From Granulicatella elegans (lineage in GTDB: Bacteria > Bacillota > Bacilli > Lactobacillales > Aerococcaceae): 64,000 bases of DNA. The DNA lies in assembly GCF_020735385.1 (NCBI RefSeq), contig NZ_CP085953.1:992001-1056000 (forward strand). The letters run 5' to 3'. A program made the translations under genes and the position numbers. The notes under the pieces were generated by a model. It worked only from the letters and a program-made list of their open reading frames with translations. It searched no databases and was not told where the DNA came from. Positions 43,840 through 53,957 of the stretch are shown piece by piece. Positions within the stretch are counted from its first letter, which is position 1, and each line of letters starts with the position of its first letter.

Positions 43840-45186
43840 ATGAATTCAAAAGCGTTTTATCAACAAATGTTTGCGATTGCAATTCCTGTTGCATTGCAAA
43901 GTTTACTAACTTCATTTTTGAACACATTAGATACAATGATGATTTCCTCTCTTGGAGATGCAAGCATTGCTGGTGTTGGATTAGCAAACCAAGTGTTTTT
44001 CTTATTTACATTGATTTGTTTTGGAATTAATACAGGATCCTCAGTTTTATTCGCACAATATTGGGGTGTAAGGGATGTTCCTCAAGTTCGGAAAATTAAT
44101 CAGGCAAGTTTAATGTTGTCTACAGCTATTTCTGTGGCATTTATGCTTGTTGCAATGGTTTTCCCTTATGGGATTTTAGAATTATTTACCCATGATGCAG
44201 CAGTTGTTCAAGCTGGTGGGGACTATTTACGTGTTGCTGCCTTAACATATGTCATTACTGCATGGAGTTTTTCTTTAGGTAGTGCGTTAAGAAGTACAGG
44301 AAATCCAAGGGTTCCATTGATAGCAACGATGAGTAGTTTTGTCGCCAATGCTTTCTTCAATTATATTTTTATTTTTGGAAAATTAGGATTCCCAGCAATG
44401 GGAGTTGTCGGAGCAGCATTAGGGACAGTAGTCGCTCGAATCATTGAGATTGGTGTTTTAGTATTTGTCATCAATCGTTACCAAGGTCCACTTCAAATTC
44501 CGATTCTACATGTGCAAAAAATTCCAAAAGAGTTTTGGACGGTCTATTGGAAGACAACTTTACCAGTTATTGTCAATGAAACATTTTGGGCATTCGGACA
44601 AGTGTTTTATAATGCAGCTTATGCGATGGTTGGAACGAAAGCAACTGCAGCGGTGCAAATTGCTGTTGCGATTCAAGGATTAGCCTTTGTTATCGTTCGC
44701 GGATTAGGAAGTAGTTGTAGTATTATGCTTGGACAAAGTATTGGGAAAAATAAAATTGATCGAGCGAAAAAAGATGCCAATCGATTTATTATTTTATCCA
44801 TTATCATAGGTGTAGTCATTGGTGCTATTGAAAGTTTAACGCCACAATGGACATTATTATTATTTGGACATATTAGTCCAGAAGTGTATACTCTTGGTCA
44901 ACAATTACTCCAAGTGATGGGAATCATTTTTATCTTAAAAACGATTAATTCCATTATTGTTGTAGGTGTTTTAAGAGGTGGTGGGGATACTCATTATGGA
45001 ATGAAATTAGAAATGAGTTGTGTTTGGTTAGTCGGCGTACCTTTATCTCTTTTAGCAGCAGGAGTGTGGCATTTACCAGTTACTGTAGTTGTCATTTGTG
45101 CAGGAATGGAAGAAGTGACAAAAGTAGTCGTAGGACTCTATCGTGTTTATTCTCACAAATGGATTCATCGTTTAGTTCAAGACTAG
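43840..45186 (+). CDS. MATE family efflux transporter
   Basis: The 448-residue protein has twelve hydrophobic helices in two homologous halves. MATE features are QSLLTSFLNTLDTMMISSLGD near the start, GLGSSCSIMLGQSIG in the second half and GVLRGGGDTHYGM late. It exports drugs or cationic compounds in exchange for sodium or protons; the substrate is unknown. AAAGGAGG precedes the ATG. The promoter of the queuosine operon overlaps its stop codon. Confidence 0.92.
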   Translation: MNSKAFYQQMFAIAIPVALQSLLTSFLNTLDTMMISSLGDASIAGVGLANQVFFLFTLICFGINTGSSVLFAQYWGVRDVPQVRKINQASLMLSTAISVAFMLVAMVFPYGILELFTHDAAVVQAGGDYLRVAALTYVITAWSFSLGSALRSTGNPRVPLIATMSSFVANAFFNYIFIFGKLGFPAMGVVGAALGTVVARIIEIGVLVFVINRYQGPLQIPILHVQKIPKEFWTVYWKTTLPVIVNETFWAFGQVFYNAAYAMVGTKATAAVQIAVAIQGLAFVIVRGLGSSCSIMLGQSIGKNKIDRAKKDANRFIILSIIIGVVIGAIESLTPQWTLLLFGHISPEVYTLGQQLLQVMGIIFILKTINSIIVVGVLRGGGDTHYGMKLEMSCVWLVGVPLSLLAAGVWHLPVTVVVICAGMEEVTKVVVGLYRVYSHKWIHRLVQD

Positions 45187-45327
45187 TCAATTCCTTTCAT
45201 TTATGGTAGAATATTTGTCAGACAGTTCGTAACCATCCTGTCTATAAACAAAACTAGGGCTTATTTGAACATGAAATGATCAATCAATTCCTGGAAAACG
45301 ATGGTGTTTTTCAGGAATTTTTTTATG
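45184..45327 (+). promoter_or_regulatory. preQ1-I riboswitch and terminator leader of the queuosine operon
   Basis: A promoter (TAGTCA, 17 bases, TAGAAT at 45207-45212) precedes a preQ1 class I aptamer at about 45221-45257: stem GACAG/CTGTC enclosing TTCGTAACCATC, followed by the A-rich tail ATAAACAAAACTAGG. A terminator hairpin follows (AATTCCTGGAAAA with TTTTCAGGAATT and T; 45286-45326). Binding of preQ1 would favour termination and shut off queF-queC-queT. Confidence 0.85.
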
Positions 45328-45355
45328 TCTAATAGTCCGGAAAGAAGGAAGAACA

Positions 45356-45844
45356 ATGAGAAAAAACGAAGAAATGGGAGAAATTACACACTTAGGAAGT
45401 AAAACAGTTTATCGTGACGATTATGCACCAGAAGTGCTAGAGTCATTCCCAAATAAACATCCAGAAAATGATTATTTTGTAAAATTTAATTGTCCAGAAT
45501 TTACTTCATTATGTCCAATTACAGGTCAACCTGACTTTGCGACAATTTATATTAGCTATGTTCCAGGAGAACGTATGGTAGAAAGTAAGTCTTTAAAATT
45601 ATACTTATTTAGCTTTAGAAATCGTGGAGATTTCCATGAAGACTGCATGAATATCATTATGAAAGATTTAGTAACATTAATGGATCCAAAATATATTGAA
45701 GTTTGGGGCAAATTTACACCACGTGGAGGAATCTCTATCGATCCATATTGTAACTATGGAAAAACAGGTACTAAATGGGAACAAGTAGCAGACCACCGTA
45801 TGATGAATCATGATTTATACCCTGAAAAAGTGGATAATCGTTAA
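45356..45844 (+). CDS. queF: NADPH-dependent 7-cyano-7-deazaguanine reductase QueF
   Basis: This enzyme reduces preQ0 to preQ1 in queuosine synthesis. The 162-residue unimodular QueF has the catalytic Cys in [37 protein letters not shown] (the QueF E(S/L)KS motif) and GRF-like [12 protein letters not shown]. It is the first gene after the preQ1 riboswitch, with AAGAAGGA ahead of the ATG. Confidence 0.97.
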   Translation: MRKNEEMGEITHLGSKTVYRDDYAPEVLESFPNKHPENDYFVKFNCPEFTSLCPITGQPDFATIYISYVPGERMVESKSLKLYLFSFRNRGDFHEDCMNIIMKDLVTLMDPKYIEVWGKFTPRGGISIDPYCNYGKTGTKWEQVADHRMMNHDLYPEKVDNR

Positions 45845-45855
45845 GGAGAATTATG

Positions 45856-46500
45856 ATGAAATTAGTATTATTAAGTGGTGGAGTAGATAGTTCCACTGCA
45901 TTAGCGCTTGCTTTGAGTCAAGATCCTCAAGTTGAAGCTATTTCATTTTCATATAATCAAAAGCATAAGGAATTGGAATTAGAAGCAGCTAGAAAAATTG
46001 CAGATTATTATAAAGTTCCTCATAAAATTTTAGAGGTTAGTTCTGTATTTTCAGGAAGTAAATCTTCTTTAAATGCTGGAAATGATATCGAAGTGAGTAC
46101 AGGAGATTATGCGACTCAAATAGAAGCAAATACCGAAGTGGAGTTTCGTAATGGAATTTTTATTTCGATTTTAGCAGGAATTGCGATGCAAAAAGGAGCT
46201 TCAGAAATTTATTTTGGTGCACACTTGGATGATTCAGGAGTCATTTATCCAGACTGTTCGCCTGAATTTATTGAAGCGATGAATCAGGCTGTTCAATTAG
46301 GAAGTGGAGGTAAAGTTCGATTGACTGCTCCATTTGGACAAGTGAAAAAGAAAGATATTGTGACAAAAGGAGTCGAATTAGGCGTTCCTTATGAATTAAC
46401 GTACAGTTGCTACAATGGCGTGTATCCTCCATGTGGAAAATGTGGAACTTGTATTGATCGAAATAAAGCCTTTTTAGCAAATGGATTGGAGATTTTATAG
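45856..46500 (+). CDS. queC: 7-cyano-7-deazaguanine synthase QueC
   Basis: This enzyme converts 7-carboxy-7-deazaguanine to preQ0 with ATP and ammonia. The 214-residue protein has the PP-loop SGGVDSSTAL, FSYNQKH, and a zinc site CYNGVYPPCGKCGTC at the end. ATG 45856 is 7 bases after AAGGAG and preferred to 45853. It overlaps queT by one base. The preceding steps (QueD, QueE) are not encoded in this window. Confidence 0.96.
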   Translation: MKLVLLSGGVDSSTALALALSQDPQVEAISFSYNQKHKELELEAARKIADYYKVPHKILEVSSVFSGSKSSLNAGNDIEVSTGDYATQIEANTEVEFRNGIFISILAGIAMQKGASEIYFGAHLDDSGVIYPDCSPEFIEAMNQAVQLGSGGKVRLTAPFGQVKKKDIVTKGVELGVPYELTYSCYNGVYPPCGKCGTCIDRNKAFLANGLEIL

Positions 46501-46973
46501 TGAATAAAAAACAAATTAGATTATTAACACAAAATACTTTAATAGGTGCGTTATATGTTGTTTTAACATTAATCAATCCTATTTCTTACGGGATGTTTCA
46601 ATTCCGTTTATCAACTTTATTAATGGGTGTTCCATTTTATAAACCGCAATTGTCATTAGGAATTTTAATTGGTGTAATGATTAGTAATATTCCAAGTCCT
46701 CTTGGACCGATTGATATTTTATCTGGATTTTTAATTCAATCAGTAAGTTTATATGTTTTTAATTGTATTTTCAAAAATTCTTATGTGAAGAGTGCTGCTT
46801 ATGGTATTTGGTGTGGTTTTGTAGTAGCTGCAGCATTGTATTACTCTTTACAAGTACCATTCTGGCCTAGCGTATTTGGCGTAGCGGTGTCGAATATTTT
46901 ATTTGCCTTTTTAGGTACATTTATTGTTGAAAAATTCTTAAAAGAATTTTTAGATAAAACAGTAGTTGAATAG
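46500..46973 (+). CDS. queT: Queuosine-precursor ECF transporter S component QueT
   Basis: The 157-residue membrane protein has five to six helices. NTLIGALYVVLTLINPISYGMFQFR and SNIPSPLGPIDI follow the QueT/QrtT family. It lies after the preQ1 riboswitch with queF and queC, so it probably imports preQ0 or preQ1. The GTG start shares its G with the queC stop codon (TAGTG), indicating translational coupling. Confidence 0.92.
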   Translation: MNKKQIRLLTQNTLIGALYVVLTLINPISYGMFQFRLSTLLMGVPFYKPQLSLGILIGVMISNIPSPLGPIDILSGFLIQSVSLYVFNCIFKNSYVKSAAYGIWCGFVVAAALYYSLQVPFWPSVFGVAVSNILFAFLGTFIVEKFLKEFLDKTVVE

Positions 46974-46985
46974 AAACCGATGAAT

Positions 46986-47021
46986 AGACTTCGAAACGTA
47001 ATAGTGCTTCGAAGTCTTTTT
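46986..47021 (+). terminator. Terminator after queT
   Basis: AGACTTCGAA (46986-46995) pairs with TTCGAAGTCT (47008-47017), followed by T. In the remaining stretch to 47194, GAGACCTCGC and AAAGTCTTTTT near 47103-47130 look like a scrap of the structured repeat, and TTATTACGTTATAA at 47141-47154 is a half-site of the operator described next. Confidence 0.88.
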
Positions 47022-47194
47022 TTACGTAGAGTCTAAAGGCTGAATTATAAAATGAAGCGTAAAAATCTTTTAACAATAATCACTACTTCTGAATGCTTAA
47101 CTAGAGACCTCGCAAACAAAAAGTCTTTTTCTTCTTTCTTTTATTACGTTATAAAAATGTTTGTATTTCTAAGAGATGAGGTTTGAAAAAAACA

Positions 47195-47251
47195 TTGACA
47201 GAAGAAGGAAAGGGTAGTAAAGTTATAAAACGTAACTATTACGTTTTATAA
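47195..47251 (+). promoter_or_regulatory. Promoter with perfect Zur-type palindrome before the histidine-triad gene
   Basis: TTGACA (47195-47200) and TAAAGT (47218-47223) are 17 bases apart. Directly after the -10, TTATAAAACGTAA (47223-47235), three bases and the exact complementary arm (47239-47251) form a 29-base perfect palindrome. Its centre CGTAACTATTACG differs at one base from the Zur box core CGTAATNATTACG known in Bacillus. It does not resemble the AdcR site TTAACYRGTTAA that controls streptococcal pht genes. Zinc-dependent repression is therefore expected. Confidence 0.85.
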
Positions 47252-47265
47252 GAGAGGAAGATAAA

Positions 47266-49782
47266 ATGAAAATTCATAAAAAGTCATTACTGATTGGAAG
47301 TGCAAGTCTTGTTTTATTAGGAGGATGTTCTCTGTTTAATACTCAAAACACAAGTCAGCAAACAGAATCGGAAACGACAACAACAGAAGTTTCAAAAGCT
47401 GATTTAGCAAAATTTGAGAAAATTGCTGAAGAAGTAAAAGAAAACAAACCAAAAACAATTGTGGGAGAAGTATTTGAAAATGGATATTTAAAAAAACATG
47501 GAGACCATTACCATTTTGTATACGGGGCACCGCCAGCATATGCTATATATGAACAAAAAACTTCTGCAACAGCAATTAGTTCTGCAGATGATGGATATGT
47601 CTTTAATCCAAATGATATTGTAGAAGAAAATGAAATGGGATATGTAGTTCGCCACGGAGATCACTTCCACTTTATTTATAAAAATAATGCCCAACAAACA
47701 CTTGCAACAACAATGGCTTCAAATTCAGTAGCGCATCAACATCATGACGGAGACAAACATGAGCATGAAGGTGAGCATCATGATCATGACCAAGATGGAT
47801 ATGTATTTGATAAAAAAGATATTGTTAGCGAAACAGCAGAAGGTTATATCGTTCGTCACGGAGACCATTTCCACTTTATTTATAAAAATCAAGTGAATCA
47901 TGAAAATACACATCATAATACTGTTGCATCAACTATTGAAAAAGTTGAAAAGGTAGAAAAGGAATTACACGGTTTAACAGGAGGAAGTGCAACATCTCTT
48001 TCGAAGCCTGAAACAAAACCAATTGCTGAAGCTCCGACTGTACAGCCAAAAGAAAAACAATTTGCTGGAATTCATTATAGAACGAGTGACGGATTTTTAT
48101 TTGATGGAAATCATACTATTGGTACATCAGGGGAAAACTTATTAGTGGCACATAATGGAAATATGAAAGATATACATGTCATTCCATTTGAACAATTAGT
48201 CCATACAAAATGGGAATATTTAATTCCAAAAGAACATTTAAAGGCAGCTAAAGCACGCTATAATGGGACTGTAACGACTCCTAAAGAGGATCATCACCAT
48301 GATGATGCAACGAAGCCAACAGAAATGAGTGAGTTAGATAAAAAAATCGAAGAAAAAATTGCAGGTATTATGAAGCAATATGGTGTAAAACGTGAAAGTA
48401 TTGTAGTGAATAAAGAAAAAAATGCCATTATTTATCCGCATGGAGATCACCATCATGCAGAACCAATTGATGAACATAAGCCAGTTGGGATTGGACACTC
48501 TCATAGTAATTATGAACTCTTCAAACCAGAAGAAGGAGTTGCTAAAAAAGAAGGGAATAAAGTTTATACAGGTGAAGAATTAGCAAGTGTTGTAAACTTG
48601 TTGAAAAATAGCACATTTATCAACAAAGACTTCACATTAGCAAATGGGCAAAAACGTGTAGCCTTCAGTTTCTTATCAGAATTAGAAAAAAAATTAGGGA
48701 CAAATATGATGGTGAAATTAACAACTCCTGATGGGAAAGTGATTGAGAAACTATCCGGGAAAGTATTTGGTGAAGGCGTAGGAAATATTGCTAATTTTGA
48801 ATTAGATAAACCATATTTGCCAGGAGAAACATTTAAATACACGATTACTTCAAAAGACTATCCAGAAGTAAATTATGAAGGAACATTTACGATTCCATCT
48901 TCATTAGCTTATAATATGGCAAGTAGTACGATTTTCTATCCATTCCATGCGGGGGATACTTATTTAAGAGTGAAACCTCAATATGCAGTGCCTAAAGGGA
49001 CTGATGCTTTAATCAGAGTTTTTGATGAATTTCATGGAAATGCGTACTTAGAAAATAACTACAAAGTAGGTGATGAAATTCGAATCCCAATTCCAAAGTT
49101 AAATCAAGGAACTACGATGACAGCAGGAAATAAAATTCCAGTAACCTTTATGGTAAATGCTTACTTGGAAAATCAATCGTCTTATACTGTAGAAGTTCCA
49201 ATTTTAGAGAAGGATAATCAAACAGAAAAATCTGGAGTTTTATCACAATTTAAAGGACATGGAACAGAAGAAATTTCTAAGCCTTTAGATAAAGGTGAAG
49301 AAGCAACAGCAGTGAATTCAGTACAAGAAAAAATTGAAAAATTTGCTGCAAGATACGGATTAGGATTAGATAGTGTCATTTTCAAAATGGATGGAACGAT
49401 TGAATTACGTTTACCAAGTGGAAAAGTCGTTAAAAAGAATATGTCTGATTTTACAGGAGAAGCACCTCAAGGAAATATTGAAAATAAACCAGCAGATTCT
49501 TTACCAGAGCCTCCAAAACCAAATGAAAAGCCTGTGAACCCAGAAAATTCAACAGATAATGGAATGTTGAATCCAGAATGGAACGTAGGAGTAGATCCTA
49601 TGCTTGAACCAGGACTAGAAGAAGCGCCAGCAGTAAATCCAGTGCAAGAGAAAATTTCAAAATTTGCTGCAAGATACGGATTAGGATTAGATAGTGTTAT
49701 CTTTAAAATGGATGGAACTATTGAACTACGTCTACCAAGTGGAGAAGTTGTTACAAAGAATATGTCTGAATTTATAGCATAA
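47266..49782 (+). CDS. Pht-like histidine-triad zinc-binding surface lipoprotein
   Basis: The 838-residue lipoprotein has lipobox VLLGGC (Cys at about 21). Four histidine triads HGDH[YFH]H begin at residues 78, 130, 198 and 392; a His/Asp-rich stretch (about 160-178) lies between them. Each early triad is embedded in a DGYVF...DIV....GYVVRHGDHFHFIYK module as in pneumococcal PhtA/B/D/E. The C-terminus carries a duplicated block of about 48 residues (VQEKIxKFAARYGLGLDSVI, near 683 and 789). Pht proteins bind zinc at the cell surface and pass it to AdcAII. The Zur-type palindrome before the gene fits this. Confidence 0.92.
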   Translation: MKIHKKSLLIGSASLVLLGGCSLFNTQNTSQQTESETTTTEVSKADLAKFEKIAEEVKENKPKTIVGEVFENGYLKKHGDHYHFVYGAPPAYAIYEQKTSATAISSADDGYVFNPNDIVEENEMGYVVRHGDHFHFIYKNNAQQTLATTMASNSVAHQHHDGDKHEHEGEHHDHDQDGYVFDKKDIVSETAEGYIVRHGDHFHFIYKNQVNHENTHHNTVASTIEKVEKVEKELHGLTGGSATSLSKPETKPIAEAPTVQPKEKQFAGIHYRTSDGFLFDGNHTIGTSGENLLVAHNGNMKDIHVIPFEQLVHTKWEYLIPKEHLKAAKARYNGTVTTPKEDHHHDDATKPTEMSELDKKIEEKIAGIMKQYGVKRESIVVNKEKNAIIYPHGDHHHAEPIDEHKPVGIGHSHSNYELFKPEEGVAKKEGNKVYTGEELASVVNLLKNSTFINKDFTLANGQKRVAFSFLSELEKKLGTNMMVKLTTPDGKVIEKLSGKVFGEGVGNIANFELDKPYLPGETFKYTITSKDYPEVNYEGTFTIPSSLAYNMASSTIFYPFHAGDTYLRVKPQYAVPKGTDALIRVFDEFHGNAYLENNYKVGDEIRIPIPKLNQGTTMTAGNKIPVTFMVNAYLENQSSYTVEVPILEKDNQTEKSGVLSQFKGHGTEEISKPLDKGEEATAVNSVQEKIEKFAARYGLGLDSVIFKMDGTIELRLPSGKVVKKNMSDFTGEAPQGNIENKPADSLPEPPKPNEKPVNPENSTDNGMLNPEWNVGVDPMLEPGLEEAPAVNPVQEKISKFAARYGLGLDSVIFKMDGTIELRLPSGEVVTKNMSEFIA

Positions 49783-49792
49783 TAAATGGATG

Positions 49793-49831
49793 AAAACGTT
49801 TGAATCGAAAGAATGATTCAGGCGTTTTTTT
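49793..49831 (+). terminator. Terminator after the histidine-triad gene
   Basis: AAAACG ... TGAATC pairs with GATTCA ... CGTTTTT around a small internal mismatch. I see nothing identifiable from 49832 to 49999. Confidence 0.82.
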
Positions 49832-49999
49832 GTTTATAGTTACATGAGAATGTATAAAAATAGCCTATTATAATCGTTTAATAAATATACGTAGATGCCT
49901 AAAGATGAAGTACAACTATTTTTAAAAACTATATCGGTTAAAAATATAATCAGTAAAAAAACATCAAGACAATATAAAAATGTATAGTCCTTAAAAGCC

Positions 50000-50165
50000 T
50001 TGACAAAACGTTGATTTCACGCTAAAATAATGTAACGCAATAAGTGTAACTATAGTCTTGCGGGAAACTGAAATATTGTCCAGAAACCCCGTGAATATTA
50101 GGAAAAACAAAAGAATGAGCGCTCTTTTTAATAAGGGATAAAGAAATTCTTTTGGTTTTTTTTTG
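50000..50165 (+). promoter_or_regulatory. rpoB promoter and Lacto-rpoB-like leader RNA
   Basis: TTGACA (50000-50005) and TAAAAT (50023-50028) are 17 bases apart. The 200-base leader to rpoB holds a structured region (about 50040-50105, with CTTGCGGGAAACTG and CCCCGTGAATATTAGG), then a terminator-like stem CAAAAGAAT (50108-50116) / ATTCTTTTG (50146-50154) followed by about ten T. Its place and layout fit the Lacto-rpoB motif of Lactobacillales, thought to regulate rpoB; I could not check the covariance model. Confidence 0.65.
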
Positions 50166-50263
50166 TTCAAAAACGACTTATAGCCAGCATTTGTTACGAA
50201 AATTTAACATTGTAATAAATTTGTAATATTTATTCATAAAATTACGATATAGGGGTGGAAGAG

Positions 50264-53200
50264 TTGGCACATCATGATGTGAAATACGGTAAACACCGTG
50301 TGCGTAGAAGTTATGCACGAATCAGTGAAGTATTAGAATTACCAAATCTAATTGAAATTCAAACTGATTCTTACCAATGGTTCTTAGATGAAGGGATTCG
50401 TGAAATGTTTAAAGACATCTCACCAATCGAAGACCATACAGGTAATTTATCATTAGAATTCTTAGATTATGAATTACATGCTCCAAAATATAACCTTGCA
50501 GAAGCAAGAAATCACGACGCAAATTATGCAGCACCAATTTATGTAAAAATGCGTTTAGTGAATAAAGAAACTGGAGAAGTAAAAGACCAAGAAGTCTTCT
50601 TTGGAGATTTCCCATTAATGACAGAAATGGGAACATTTATCATTAATGGTGCAGAACGTGTTATTGTATCTCAATTAGTACGTTCACCAGGTTCATACTT
50701 CCATGACCGCCCAGATAAAAATGGTAAAGCATTATATGGTGCAACTTTAATTCCTAACCGTGGTGCATGGTTAGAATATGAATCAGATTCAAAAGACATT
50801 TCATATGTACGTATTGACCGTACTCGTAAAATTCCATTAACAGTACTTATTCGTGCATTAGGTTTTGAATCAGATGACACAATTTTAGAAATCTTCGGTG
50901 AAAGTGAAACATTACGTTTAACGTTAGATAAAGATGTTCATAAACGTATGGATGAATCACGTACAGAAGAAGCATTAAAAGATATTTATGACCGTCTACG
51001 TCCAGGTGAACTAAAGACGGCTGAAAGTTCACGTAACTTATTAACAGCTCGTTTCTTTGATCCACGTCGTTATGATTTTGCGGCAGTAGGTCGTTATAAA
51101 GTAAATAAAAAATTAAACTTAAAAACACGTTTATTAAATCAAACAGTCGCTGAAAATATCGTACATCCTGAAACTGGAGAAATCGTTGTTGAAGCAGGAA
51201 CAGTTCTTGAAAAAGAAATTATGGAAAAAGTAGCTCAAGCATTAGAAGCAGGAGCAAACTTATTTACATTATATCCTTCAAGTGAAGGGGTTATCCAAGA
51301 ACCTGTAACAATTCAATCCGTTCAAGTGTATTCACCACAAGATCCTGAACGTATCATTAAAGTAATCGGAAATGCGAATATTCCAGATGAAATTAAATGT
51401 GTAACAGCAGCTGACGTTTTAGCTACAATCAGCTACTTCTTAAACTTATATGAAGGACTAGGCTCAACAGATGATATTGACCACTTAGGAAACCGTCGTA
51501 TTCGTTCAGTAGGTGAATTATTACAAAACCAATTCCGTATCGGTTTGTCTCGTATGGAACGTGTGGTTCGTGAACGTATGTCTATTCAAGACGTAGCGAC
51601 AGTAACGCCACAACAATTAGTAAATATTCGTCCTGTAGTAGCATCGATTAAAGAATTCTTTGGTTCATCTCAATTATCACAATTCATGGACCAAACAAAC
51701 CCATTAGGAGAATTAACACACAAACGTCGTCTATCAGCCTTAGGACCTGGTGGTTTGACTCGTGACCGTGCTGGATATGAAGTTCGTGACGTACACTATT
51801 CTCACTATGGTCGTATGTGTCCGATCGAAACTCCTGAAGGACCAAACATCGGGTTAATCAACAGCTTATCAACATACGCTAAAATTAATAAATATGGATT
51901 TATTGAAACTCCATACCGTCGTGTAGACTGGAAAACTCATAAAGTAACAGATAAGATTGACTACTTAACAGCAGACGAAGAAGACCGTTATGTAGTAGCG
52001 CAAGCAAACTCTCCATTAAATGAAGATGGAAGCTTCGTAAACGATGTAGTAATGGCTCGTTACGTATCAGAAAACTTAGAAGTTCCTGTAGAACGTGTAG
52101 ACTATATGGACGTATCTCCAAAACAAGTAGTTGCCGTTGCGACAGCATGTATTCCGTTCTTAGAAAACGACGACTCAAACCGTGCGTTAATGGGTGCTAA
52201 CATGCAGCGTCAAGCAGTTCCATTATTAAATCCAAAAGCACCATTTATTGGTACTGGTATGGAATATGTAACAGCACATGACTCTGGGGTAGCTTTATTA
52301 TGTAAACGTGAAGGTATCGTAGAATTTGTAGATGCAAATCAAGTCCGTGTTCGTACAGCAGATGGTTCATTAGACCAATATAATATTACTAAATTCCATG
52401 GTTCGAATGCTGGTATGTGTTATAACCAACGTCCAATTGTTTCAAAAGGAGACAAGGTAGAAGTTGGTGAAATTTTAGCAGATGGTCCTTCAATGGAACA
52501 AGGTGAATTAGCATTAGGACAAAACGTTCTAGTTGCATTCATGACTTGGGAAGGGTACAACTATGAGGATGCGGTTATCATGAGCGAACGTCTTGTAAAA
52601 GACGATGTGTATACTTCAATTCATATTGATGACTATGATTCAGAAGCTCGTGATACAAAATTAGGACCAGAAGAAATTACCCGTGAAATTCCAAATGTTG
52701 GGGAAGATGCATTGAAGAATCTTGACGAAAGCGGAATTATCCGTATCGGTGCGGAAGTAAAAGATGGGGATATCTTAGTTGGTAAAGTAACTCCTAAAGG
52801 ATTAACAGAACAATCACCAGAAGAACGTTTATTACATGCTATCTTCGGTGAAAAAGCTCGTGAAGTACGTGATACTTCATTACGTGTTCCTCACGGAGGA
52901 GGCGGTATCGTTCGTGATGTACGTGTATTCACACGTGCAGCAGGCGATGAATTAGCGCCAGGAGTAAACAAATTAGTTCGTGTATACATTGTTCAAAAAC
53001 GTAAAATTAATGAAGGGGATAAGATGGCCGGACGTCACGGTAATAAAGGGGTAGTTTCTCGTATTATGCCGGAAGAAGATATGCCATTCTTACCAGATGG
53101 AACACCAGTTGACATCATGTTAAACCCGTTAGGGGTACCATCACGTATGAACATTGGACAAGTATTAGAGTTACACTTAGGAATGGCAGCTCGTGAATTA

Positions 53201-53905
53201 GGTATCTACATTGCAACACCAGTATTTGATGGTGCGCAAGATGAAGATGTTTGGGGAACAGTTGCAGAATCAGGTATGGCTCGTGATGCGAAAACAATTT
53301 TATATGATGGACGTACAGGGGAACCATTTGATAACCGTGTATCTGTAGGGGTAATGTACATGATTAAACTTGCCCACATGGTTGATGACAAACTTCATGC
53401 TCGTTCAATTGGACCATACTCATTAGTAACGCAACAACCTCTTGGAGGTAAAGCTCAATTTGGTGGACAACGTTTCGGAGAAATGGAGGTATGGGCGCTA
53501 GAAGCATATGGTGCTGCATACACATTACAAGAAATCTTGACATACAAATCAGATGACGTTGTTGGTCGTGTGAAAACTTACGAATCAATCGTGAAAGGTC
53601 AACAAATTTCTAGACCAGGAGTACCTGAATCATTCCGTGTATTAGTAAAAGAATTACAAGCTTTAGGTCTTGATATGAAAGTGTTAGACGAAAATGATGA
53701 AGAAATTAAGTTAGAAGACATGGACGATGATGCTCGTATGAATTTCAATGATGTTGAAAAAATGAGCGAAAAAACACGTAAGTTAAATGAATATTCTGAC
53801 CGTATTGCTGAACTTTCTGGAGAAAAAACAGAAACAGTTGAACCAGCAGTAGAAGAAACTGAAGAAATTGAAGCTTCAGAAGATACAGAAGAAACTTTAG
53901 ACTAA
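50264..53905 (+). CDS. rpoB: RNA polymerase beta subunit
   Basis: This 1213-residue catalytic subunit begins [20 protein letters not shown]. The rifampicin pocket is wild type by eye: [22 protein letters not shown] with the Gln, Asp, His and following Ser (LSALGPGG) all present. Later blocks include the [11 protein letters not shown] and the [26 protein letters not shown]-terminal signature, plus an acidic tail. The start is TTG 50264: AGGGGTGG precedes it, and a GTG at 50255 lies inside that ribosome binding site. rpoC follows 52 bases later. Confidence 0.97.
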   Translation: MAHHDVKYGKHRVRRSYARISEVLELPNLIEIQTDSYQWFLDEGIREMFKDISPIEDHTGNLSLEFLDYELHAPKYNLAEARNHDANYAAPIYVKMRLVNKETGEVKDQEVFFGDFPLMTEMGTFIINGAERVIVSQLVRSPGSYFHDRPDKNGKALYGATLIPNRGAWLEYESDSKDISYVRIDRTRKIPLTVLIRALGFESDDTILEIFGESETLRLTLDKDVHKRMDESRTEEALKDIYDRLRPGELKTAESSRNLLTARFFDPRRYDFAAVGRYKVNKKLNLKTRLLNQTVAENIVHPETGEIVVEAGTVLEKEIMEKVAQALEAGANLFTLYPSSEGVIQEPVTIQSVQVYSPQDPERIIKVIGNANIPDEIKCVTAADVLATISYFLNLYEGLGSTDDIDHLGNRRIRSVGELLQNQFRIGLSRMERVVRERMSIQDVATVTPQQLVNIRPVVASIKEFFGSSQLSQFMDQTNPLGELTHKRRLSALGPGGLTRDRAGYEVRDVHYSHYGRMCPIETPEGPNIGLINSLSTYAKINKYGFIETPYRRVDWKTHKVTDKIDYLTADEEDRYVVAQANSPLNEDGSFVNDVVMARYVSENLEVPVERVDYMDVSPKQVVAVATACIPFLENDDSNRALMGANMQRQAVPLLNPKAPFIGTGMEYVTAHDSGVALLCKREGIVEFVDANQVRVRTADGSLDQYNITKFHGSNAGMCYNQRPIVSKGDKVEVGEILADGPSMEQGELALGQNVLVAFMTWEGYNYEDAVIMSERLVKDDVYTSIHIDDYDSEARDTKLGPEEITREIPNVGEDALKNLDESGIIRIGAEVKDGDILVGKVTPKGLTEQSPEERLLHAIFGEKAREVRDTSLRVPHGGGGIVRDVRVFTRAAGDELAPGVNKLVRVYIVQKRKINEGDKMAGRHGNKGVVSRIMPEEDMPFLPDGTPVDIMLNPLGVPSRMNIGQVLELHLGMAARELGIYIATPVFDGAQDEDVWGTVAESGMARDAKTILYDGRTGEPFDNRVSVGVMYMIKLAHMVDDKLHARSIGPYSLVTQQPLGGKAQFGGQRFGEMEVWALEAYGAAYTLQEILTYKSDDVVGRVKTYESIVKGQQISRPGVPESFRVLVKELQALGLDMKVLDENDEEIKLEDMDDDARMNFNDVEKMSEKTRKLNEYSDRIAELSGEKTETVEPAVEETEEIEASEDTEETLD

Positions 53906-53957
53906 GAATAACTATTGGAATCGTAGGGCAATTCCAAAGAAGAGGGAGGTTGGCCCC

